Positions 56,651 through 64,000 of a stretch of DNA of 64,000 bases are shown here, piece after piece. A program made the position numbers and the translations under genes. The notes beneath the pieces were generated by a model. That model was not told the origin of the DNA and made no database searches. It was given only the letters and a program-made list of their open reading frames with translations. The number at the start of each line of letters is the position of its first letter. Within the stretch, counting starts at the first letter, position 1. Source of the stretch: [Phialemoniopsis] sp. UDSM-2020 (Eukaryota > Ascomycota > Sordariomycetes > Thyridiales > Thyridiaceae); NCBI GenBank assembly GCA_018873225.1, contig JAEILZ010000008.1:806001-870000 (forward strand), in the 5' to 3' direction.

Positions 56651-58848
56651 ATGGAAAGCCTATCAACACGACATCAACGCAGGATGCCGTTGGAGCGCAG
56701 GAAGCGTGAGTACCGGGGGAACTCATGCCTTCGATGCCATAAGCAAAAGATCAAGTGTTCGAGAGGTTTGTATCACATGCCTATCGCCGACTGTGCCTTG
56801 CATCATATCCCTGACTCGACATGTGACAGAGACACCATGCCGGAATTGCGCACTGGCACAGCGGCCCTGTACCTATGCAGTTCGCGACAAGAAGGTGACC
56901 GTTACGGAAAGCTACATCAAAAGGCTTGAGGACGCAGCTGCTGCGTTAACACCGGGAGCCAGCAGGACCAGCTCGAAGACTGCACCGCGTAATGGCCATG
57001 AAGAGGCGCCACCGGCCAGCAACGCGCGGCCACTCAGTCCTCTGGTCGAGAACTCTACCGTCGAGCTCTTTGTGTCCAAGCTGAAACAGATACACAATGC
57101 GAGAGCGGACCAATACTCGTCACCAGGAAGCGACCCAGCTCATGGGTCATCAACGGAACTCCCGACTTACGAATACTTTGCGCTGAACTCTGATACATCA
57201 CGTACGTGTCTTCTCTGGGCCACTTACTACGCGCTTGAGTTGACATTCTTCTGTCTAGATGCGAAATGCACATTCAAGCTACCACCTCGTCCTTACGCCA
57301 TTTATCTCCTAGACCAATTCCTCACATATGTCGGGTACGACTGGCACTGGTTCCGCCTAAAAAGATTCCGACAACGACTGGACAGCATATACAGAGGCAC
57401 TGATGCCGCGCAGTCCAAGGATCGGATATGGCTCTGCCAATTGCTCCTTGTCTTCGCCTTTGGCGCGTCCATCAACGGCCAGGAGGCTCGGGTCGAGCTG
57501 GCGTCGTCGGGCCACACACCAGAGTTCATCGAATCTATATCCACTCCGAGTGCCATTCCCGGCACGGAGTTCTTTGAACAAGCGTTGGGTCTGCTCAAAG
57601 TACCCTACGAGGAGGTTTCGGTAGAGCATATTGAGACAATGAACTTGGTGGTACGAATGCATCCCCAGCTGCTGACCTGAAACGTTACTAACTTGGAGCT
57701 GCAGGCACTCTGCTCGTTCTCCTTGAACAGACAAAAGACGGCATACACCTACGCAGGTCTTAGTGCACGCATGTGCAACATGCTGCAGCTCCACAAGGCA
57801 TCGGCATCGGCAGATTGCTTACCTATCGAACGGGAGAACAGGAAACGGGTGTGGTGGTCGACGTTTTGCATCGACAGGATGGCAAGCACGCAGACAGGCC
57901 TGTTGCCCGCGCTGCAGATTGATCAAGTCGACCTGGACTATCCTTCACAGGCATGGCTACTACCTGAGGACCTCGAGGAATTTGGCGATGCACCATCACT
58001 CACGGCTCGTGTAAAGATCACCATCATCCAAGCCGACGCAGCGACCAGTACGTGTCAGTTTGGGCACGACGATGCCCACGACATTGATACAATATTGCGC
58101 CCGATACTCCGGAGGCTCGATACGTGGAGGGCGGAGCTCCCAGTCCACATGGCCGACGGTCTCAAAGATGGACTGCCGGATGCGACTGGACAAGTGGCTG
58201 CTGTGCGAGCCCTGGCCAACTTGCACCTTAGACACAACCAGGTAGGTTTACGCCCTCACATTCAACGACTTTGTTTCTGACCTTGACAGTGTGTAATACT
58301 CTTGCTTCGACCTCTTCTCTTGAGGCAAATAGCCTGCATTAGCTCCAATGAAGAGCTGACTGCACCACAAGACGACTGGCGCGGCCTTAATGATATTTGC
58401 TTGAGAGCTGCTCGATTCAACCTCAAGACCCTAGTTGAACTACGGAAACGTGGGTTGTTAGGTATGTAGACCTCCCCAGACGTCTCCCAACCACGCACTG
58501 ACAGCCCCGTCAGCACGGCTTGGTATCATGGAAGCCATGCACCTCTTCTCTAGTCTCATGATCGCCTGCCTTGCCATGTCGATCAATGCCCGGCGACCAG
58601 ACAGCTTCCAAGAAGAGGTTGATGATCCTTTGACCTACGCCACGGCCAAGGAGGCGCTTCACGATATGGCGCAGACGGGAAGTTTTGCCGCTCGGGGCCA
58701 CGAGGCGATGCTGCAAGAAGTTGAGACATTGGGACAGAGCATAGCGACAGTCAGCGCTGAGGGTATCGATCTTCTCACGGAACAATGGGATATGGATGAG
58801 TGGATTAGCCAGCTGTTTGAAGGCGAGAATATGCTGGACATGTTTTGA
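56651..58848 (+). CDS. Zn2Cys6 transcription factor, likely regulator of the second cluster
   Basis: Six exons, 56651-56765, 56830-57201, 57259-57650, 57705-58241, 58290-58461 and 58514-58848, give 640 residues. The first intron splits the zinc cluster; joined, it has Cys26, 29, 36, 42, 45 and 52 (SCLRCHKQKIKCSRETPC). A short coiled region follows (VTESYIKRLEDAAAAL). The regulatory domain includes TYAGLSARMCNMLQLHKAS and ERENRKRVWWSTFCIDRM. The C-terminus ends with acidic, Trp-containing WDMDEWISQLFEGENMLDMF, which looks like an activation segment. It sits between the PuuE-like and NMT1-like genes. Confidence 0.9.
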
Positions 58849-58912
58849 GTAGGCTTAATCATCACCAATAACAGTCTTGCATATCATACTTTTCTGATCC
58901 CTTCTATCGTGT

Positions 58913-59881
58913 CTATTGTGTCACCCCGTTTACACATCCTAGTAAAGCATTTGCTGCTTGAGCAGGCCCATCATCCACAATGACCTCGTACGGAAACGGC
59001 TCCCTCGTTAGATGCCCATCCGCAATGCCCTTCTGCCACCTGTCAAAGCCATGCCGGCTCACAGTTGGAGACGACCACATGCTATCGCGACGGTATGTAT
59101 TCGCGAGCTGTACAAGCAGATCGGCAGGAGCGGCAGGAAACAAAGCTACAAGGTCGTCTTTGTACGTCTCTGCGTCATTTTGCAACACGTACTCAGTTCC
59201 TTTCTGCAGCGCGGCGCAGAAACGCTTCTGCACGTCCAGTACCGCGGGCGTGATTGTCTCGGCCTCACGGTAGTACACGCTCCAGGGGATGTCGCCACCG
59301 CCCGTGACCATCTCCATCGCGATGGAGACGTCTGAGTTGTTCTGCGCCATCAGGCGGGCCGAGACGTTGTCGATGAGAAAGTACTCGCCCATGCCGCCCT
59401 GGAACAGCTTGGACAGCATCACGCCATCCAGGTCCTGGACGTAGCCGACAGAGTTCGGATCAACGCCGTTCTCGCGGAGCAGCATCTTGAAGAAGAGACC
59501 CACGCTCGCACCGTTGCCGGACTTCATCAGCACCGTCTTGCCAACCACATCGGCGAGCTTGAAGGGGCCAGCGGCGCCTCGCCTGATGAGGGCCAGTGGG
59601 CACCGGTTGGCGACCTGTGCGAAGGCAGTGTACTTCTTGACGGTGTTGTAGTACATGGAAGGCACCCATATTCCTCCGAGCGCCGCAGCGGCGGTGCCGT
59701 CAGCGAGCTCATCGAGCACGCGGTCCCATGGCTTGGGGACGGACACGGTCACTTCGAGGCCTTGTTCTTTGAAGAAGCCTTGTCTGTCGGCGATATATTC
59801 GGGCAGATAATTGAGACTGTGACCGGTTGCGGCGACATGAAAGCGTGTCAAGCCGCTGCTTTCCCCGTTGGAGGTTGCCAT
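58913..59881 (-). CDS. NMT1/THI5-like (SsuA-type binding-protein fold) cytosolic protein
   Basis: A single-exon frame of 322 residues. It has the type 2 periplasmic-binding-protein pattern of the NMT1/THI5 family: LNYLPEYIADRQGFFKEQGLEVTV, ALGGIWVPSMY, VGKTVLMKSGNGASVGLFF, GYVQDLDGVMLSKLFQGGMGEYFLIDN. No signal peptide or lipobox is present. The Cys-rich CCCFC motif of the THI5 HMP-P synthase is absent, so it is probably not the thiamine-precursor enzyme. The role could be an enzyme on the fold or a ligand carrier. It is convergent with the regulator (64 bp apart) and divergent from the MFS gene. Confidence 0.85.
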   Translation of the reverse strand: MATSNGESSGLTRFHVAATGHSLNYLPEYIADRQGFFKEQGLEVTVSVPKPWDRVLDELADGTAAAALGGIWVPSMYYNTVKKYTAFAQVANRCPLALIRRGAAGPFKLADVVGKTVLMKSGNGASVGLFFKMLLRENGVDPNSVGYVQDLDGVMLSKLFQGGMGEYFLIDNVSARLMAQNNSDVSIAMEMVTGGGDIPWSVYYREAETITPAVLDVQKRFCAALQKGTEYVLQNDAETYKDDLVALFPAAPADLLVQLANTYRRDSMWSSPTVSRHGFDRWQKGIADGHLTREPFPYEVIVDDGPAQAANALLGCVNGVTQ

Positions 59882-60697
59882 GGTTGGCTGGGGTTGCGGT
59901 ACAGTAAAGTGGGATGAGGTGTGTTGGGAGTGAATGGGTGGGCGGACTCAGACAGGTACTGGGTTGGGCACTTCATAGATCCTCAGAAGAAGTGCAGGCC
60001 AGCCACGCCAAAAGCTCTAAGGGCGTGCGCTTCTGTCAAGCATGCAGCCAAGACTGGGGTTCCCGCTCCCGGTCTGCACGGCGTTTTCCTTGGCGCTCCG
60101 GGTCTAAACGATAAAGGATAGGTAAAACAGGACAACCTGCCGTAGCGTTCGTTCACCTCTGGTTATCCTTCTCCGGATATTATTACGTGCCTCTTCTTCG
60201 CATGGTTTCCGCCTGATTTCTTTTCCCTAGCACAAGATGGTCTTGTGATAGGATTTACAAATGGGATCTGCGAGATAGGATCCTCGACAACAGGGCGATA
60301 TCAATGGCGCTAGGCGGTTCGAACAAAATGCCTAGCGTGGATTTCCTCCTTGCGGGGTCTCCGTGTACGGCAGGTCAAAGATACCGCTCATGAGTCGGTA
60401 GTCCGATTATGCGGGTCTGTGATAAGGATGGAGCCAGTGAAACGGATTGTGGCCAGACCGAAGTTTCCTTGCCACAGACATGCACAGTATCACGAGTTGC
60501 GGACGGTAAGCCAGGGAGGTTTCCCTGGGAGGGTGTCTCTATAGCGTCGCAATGGCTCGGTCGTGATTGTCCTTCCGGCTGTAGTTTATAACCAGCTTGA
60601 CCGGCTCTCTGTCTATTCCCTCGATCCGCAGAGTCCGGACTTGGTCGACATCCTTGTACTATTTGACAAGACTCCTGCAAAGTCTCCCTGCCTCACC
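59882..60697. other. Divergent promoter of the NMT1-like and MFS genes
   Basis: 816 bp without a gene, carrying the palindromic operator-like element at 60308-60337. Confidence 0.45.
60308..60337. promoter_or_regulatory. Palindromic operator-like element
   Basis: Perfect 8-bp arms CGCTAGGC (60308-60315) and GCCTAGCG (60330-60337) flank GGTTCGAACAAAAT. The left arm plus centre closely matches 56559-56578 in the other divergent promoter of this cluster. Confidence 0.55.
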
Positions 60698-62278
60698 ATG
60701 CACACTATCATACACGACACTGCAATGAAGGACATGAAGTCCCCCGAGGCTGGAATGGACTCCGGTCCCGAAGGACCGTCTGAAGCCGTCCACACCATCT
60801 ACGTCGACCCGGAAAAGGAGAAGGCTGCTCTGAGAAAGTTCGACAAGTGGCTCGTCCCTGTCGCCTTTGCCTTTCTCGTCCTGTCCTCTCTCGACAGAAA
60901 CAACGTATGTGCAGTTCTGAGTGTTGTCTTGCACTTCGAACACTAACCTCTGTTATAACAGCTCGGAAATGCTCGCGTATTCGGTCTTGATGATGATCTC
61001 AAACTCGACGGTGGAAAGTTTGGTAACCTCACCACCATCCTCAGTGTATCCCTGATCGTGTTCGAAGTCCCTTGGGTCATCGCCATCAAACGGTTCGGCG
61101 CCAACAGGGCGCTCGGCGTCGGCCTTGTCACATGGAGTATCGTCACCCTTGGCACTGCCTTCGTGCAGACGTACGAGCAGGCTCTGGCTGTCCGGTTCCT
61201 CCTCGGCATTTGCGAGGCTGGTGTCTCTCCCGGATTTGCCTATCTTTTCTCGACCATTTATCCCCAGACGGCAGCCGGAAAGCGAGTCATGATGGGCAAC
61301 CTCGCCAACTGCACCTCGGGTGCCTTTGGTGGCCTGTTTGCCTACGCTGTCCAGACCATGGGAAAGCAGAGGGGTCTTGAGGCCTGGAGATGGCTGTTCA
61401 TCGTCGAGTTTGCTGTGACCTTTGTCGTCGGAGGCATCGGCTGGTGCATCCTCCCCAACACCCCTGAAGATGCGTGGTTCCTGAGCGAGGAGGAGAAGGA
61501 AACCATGCGTCTGCGGAAGCGTCGCGATGAGGTCTTCCGCGGAGAGGGCGAGTTTGACAAGAAGTGGATCAAGGAGTCTCTCAAAGACCCGTACATCTAC
61601 ATCTGTGGTCTGGCCTTCTTCACTTCCTCTGTCGCCATCACTGGCTTCGGTGTCTTCTTGCCTACTATTATCGCCGGTCTAGGGTATGCCTCCCTCAGGG
61701 TCAACTACATGACCATCCCGGTTTACGTCCTGGGTGCCATCTCCCTCGTCACAAACTGCACATTCTCAGACAAGTTCAACCGCCGCGCTCCTTTCCTGAT
61801 CGGCTGCTGTGTTCCCGTCATCACTGGCTACCTGATCTGCGTGGGAACCCCAAACCCGCACGCCGGCTACGCGGGCATGTTTGTTCTCGTCCTTGGTAAG
61901 TAACCCTGTTTCTACATTAGACAAGAAGTAATCTGACCATATGTAGGAGTGTACCCCATCTCCACCCTTGTCGTTGCTTGGGTCGGCACCAACATCTCGC
62001 CCGACTCCAAGCGTGCATTCGCACTGCCGTACTTTTACTCCATCGGCAACCTATCCATGTTGGTGTCCTCGCAGCTCTACCCCAAGCAACAGGGCCCACG
62101 CTACGTGACTGGCAATGCCGTCTCTGCTGGTCTGGAAGTTGTGGCTGCCGCCCTGTATGCGTCTAGTTGGTTCCTGCTTCACCGACGCAATGCCCAAAAG
62201 AAAAAGATGTTTGCTCAAGGCGCCACGACCAATGGAAAGGAGGGCGACAGGGGCCTTGACTTCACATACGGTCTGTAA
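60698..62278 (+). CDS. MFS transporter, anion:cation symporter (Dal5-like) family
   Basis: Three exons, 60698-60904, 60962-61895 and 61947-62278, give 490 residues. The signature SSLDRNNLGNARVFGL spans the first junction. VRFLLGICEAGVSPGFAYLFSTIY and GVYPISTLVVAWVGTNISPDSKR are typical of the ACS group that imports carboxylates and allantoate-like compounds. About twelve membrane segments are predicted, with a charged central loop (EEEKETMRLRKRRDEVFRGEGEF). An upstream frame is open to 60563, but this ATG (CTCACCATGC) precedes a normal cytosolic N-terminus. It is probably the uptake system of the second cluster, divergent from the NMT1-like gene and convergent with the lactonase gene. Confidence 0.9.
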
Positions 62279-62585
62279 ACGTGATCGGCAGGGACTTCCA
62301 TGGTCAGAATAGGTGGATCTTGGCGATCAGTCTTGTCGGCCCTCTTCGTGAATGAAAATTTGTGCTTGGCATTGACCAAAGCGTAGATTGAGACAAGGGG
62401 CTGGAAAACGATGTTCTATCCAGAATTTTAGAAATAATAGATAGAAGTAAAGAGTTCAAAATTTCCCCTGCACGCATTTTCCGTAACTCAGAGCATTTAG
62501 ACATTTCAGAAATCCTAACGATGCCTGCCGGAGTATGATCTGAAACTTTTGTCTTATTTATGATACATCCGACTGCCATTACGGT
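62279..62585. other. Convergent 3' flanks
   Basis: 307 AT-rich bp between the MFS and SMP-30 genes. No gene. Confidence 0.4.
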
Positions 62586-63503
62586 TTACAGTGACTCTTG
62601 CTGGCCTCGACCAGCGAATGGCATGTCAACCGTAAAGATGGTTCCCTTTGCACTATCTGTTATAAACATTCGGCAACTATCGTGGTGTTCGAATGTGATG
62701 TTGGATGCAGATGAACCGGCAGGCATATGCACAAAGTGTGTCAAGATGCCGGACTGGTCGAAACGCATAATTCCCAGTCCCGGCTGGGCCACGACCAAGC
62801 CTCCTTCAACATCAACAGTGATTCCATCAGGCCCACCGCCGCCTGACAAATTCAGGAAGACGCCAACCTTGCTGACACCACCATCACGCACAAACGGAGC
62901 CCGCCAGATAGTGTTGGACCGCGTGACAGCGACAAACAGACGAGAGTTGTCGGTACCCAGGACCAGGCCATTGGGGCTGGGAATATTTGACAGTACTCTT
63001 TCGAGCGCGCCAGTCTCCTGATGCCACTTGTACACGCAACCGCTTTGCTCCTGCAACCCGGACTGTCCCTGGTCCGTAAAGTACACCCAGCCATCAGGGC
63101 TCAGGGTCAGGTCGTTCAGGCCTCGAAATCTTTCGCCACGATACCCACTGGCAAGCACTGTCGCCTTGCCGGAGCTGCTATCGATTTCGACCAGGCCTTG
63201 GCGGTGATCAGCCACGAGGATGCGCCCTTCTGGTGTGCACTTGAGCCCGTTTGGCCAGCCATCGTACTCGGCCAACAAGGTCCACTCTTTGTCTTTTGAA
63301 ATGCGGAAGATTCTGCCGAAAGGAATGTCTACCACATAGAGATTGCCTGCTTTGTCGAAGCAAGGACCCTCTAGGAAGGTACCGAGAGCCTTGCCGCCGA
63401 GGTGGTTGTTTGCCCACTCACTCGTCCTGGGAGTGGACCACCTCGCAGGAATTTCCGAGTAGACTTGTGCGTGCAGCCGGACTGGAGGATCGAGGAAGAA
63501 CAT
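62586..63503 (-). CDS. SMP-30/gluconolactonase-family lactonase
   Basis: A single-exon frame of 305 residues forming a six-bladed propeller. The expected metal-site segments are present in order: FLEGPCFDKAGNLYVVDIPFGRI (Glu45), GWPNGLKCTPEGRILVAD, FRGLNDLTLSPDGWVYFTDQG, SPNGLVLGTDNSRLFVA and GGPDGITVDVEGGLVVA. These supply the Glu, Asn and Asp ligands of SMP-30 lactonases. It has no signal peptide, so it probably is cytosolic and hydrolyses a lactone produced inside the cell. It is the right end of the second cluster and shares its 3' region with the MFS gene. Confidence 0.92.
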   Translation of the reverse strand: MFFLDPPVRLHAQVYSEIPARWSTPRTSEWANNHLGGKALGTFLEGPCFDKAGNLYVVDIPFGRIFRISKDKEWTLLAEYDGWPNGLKCTPEGRILVADHRQGLVEIDSSSGKATVLASGYRGERFRGLNDLTLSPDGWVYFTDQGQSGLQEQSGCVYKWHQETGALERVLSNIPSPNGLVLGTDNSRLFVAVTRSNTIWRAPFVRDGGVSKVGVFLNLSGGGGPDGITVDVEGGLVVAQPGLGIMRFDQSGILTHFVHMPAGSSASNITFEHHDSCRMFITDSAKGTIFTVDMPFAGRGQQESL

Positions 63504-64000
63504 GCCGACTAGCCGGGTACGCGGAGCCTGTCTTAGTGAACTTTGGAGAGTGTGTCTCTCAAGATAGCAGAGAAGCTGAAGATCCGTTGCGTCCTACAGA
63601 TATGGTCAGACGATCAATCATGAGACTAATTAGTGATCACTTACAGATAACACACTAGCTGGTAATGATGTCCATTTTCCCTCCATGTTAGGTGTTCCCC
63701 AGATTTGCCTAGTCTATCGACAAGGGGGCTCGGCGATCTCACCAGAACGCCTATCACCATTGTGGAGACCAGCCGGCTGTTTATCACTAACACACCTAGT
63801 GCCGAGACCGGGGAGGGCATGCGATTCGATTCTCGGAACTTCGTAGAGATAGGGATGTCCAAAATAAGAATCATGCGTATGAACTCTTGTGGGTGAGCAG
63901 TATGACTTCACAACCCTGTCAAAAGTACACCTCTTTCACTGGGAAAACACCATGACTGTGGACAATTATCCCGCGACATCGGGCTTCGTGGAAGTCTCCA
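63504..64000. other. Promoter side of the SMP-30 gene, to window end
   Basis: 497 bp with no supported gene. A partial match to the cluster element, GCCTAG followed by TCTATCGACAA, lies near 63704-63720 about 200 bp before the SMP-30 start. This is weak. Confidence 0.3.

Noticed and set aside
60311..60326. GGTTCGAAC as a tRNA B-box
   Set aside because: No cloverleaf can be folded around it. The same is true of GGTTCGAAAC near 35955. No tRNA or rRNA gene found in the window.
1..64000. CRISPR arrays, insertion sequences, operons or bacterial promoters
   Set aside because: Spliceosomal introns and fungal families throughout; no direct-repeat/spacer arrays or prokaryotic elements seen.

Overview
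The window is nuclear DNA of a filamentous ascomycete (Pezizomycotina, most likely a sordariomycete). The evidence is many short GT-AG introns of about 45-100 bp with CTRAY-like branch sites, Zn2Cys6 regulators, a NACHT NLR-type protein, small secreted cysteine proteins, F-box-like and SGNH secreted families, and gene-by-gene strand switching without operons. Exon models were built by hand from splice signals, frame continuity and family motifs. No transcript evidence or database search was available.

Layout. 0-10.4 kb is mostly housekeeping: a partial hypothetical gene, a MEMO1-like protein, a Sso/syntaxin-type plasma-membrane t-SNARE with an unusual 130-residue lumenal tail, a low-complexity conserved protein, APC11 (RING subunit of the anaphase-promoting complex) and a mitochondrial mercaptopyruvate sulfurtransferase-like rhodanese. 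11-21 kb is accessory: a NACHT STAND protein, a Y3-like small secreted protein with a TATA box, a LYC1-type acetyltransferase, a secreted protein with an Hsp70/actin-like start and an F-box-like orphan.

21.7-32.2 kb looks like a catabolic gene cluster: P450, 4,5-dihydroxyphthalate decarboxylase-like enzyme, Zn2Cys6 regulator, phenol-hydroxylase-type flavoprotein monooxygenase and an anion:cation-symporter-type MFS transporter. The control regions of these genes share CCGCGG palindromes. A secreted GMC oxidoreductase follows but lacks that motif. I infer uptake and hydroxylation/decarboxylation of an aromatic acid, phthalate-like in logic.

34.9-42.4 kb has no supportable gene. It precedes a GPR1/FUN34/YaaH acetate transporter. 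45-55 kb carries an RBR ubiquitin ligase, an ankyrin protein, an aspartyl-protease-fold protein that has lost both catalytic aspartates, a secreted deaminase-like protein and a seven-exon secreted SGNH hydrolase.

55.4-63.5 kb looks like a second cluster: a PuuE/NodB-type hydrolase, a Zn2Cys6 regulator, an NMT1/THI5-like cytosolic binding-protein-fold protein, another ACS-type MFS transporter and an SMP-30 lactonase. Its two divergent promoters share an operator-like sequence (CGCTAGGCG...TTCGA..CAAAA) that differs from the first cluster's motif. The two clusters have parallel architecture: one periplasmic-binding-protein-fold cytosolic protein, one Zn2Cys6 regulator and one Dal5-like transporter each. 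I regard them and the syntaxin tail as the best leads in the window.
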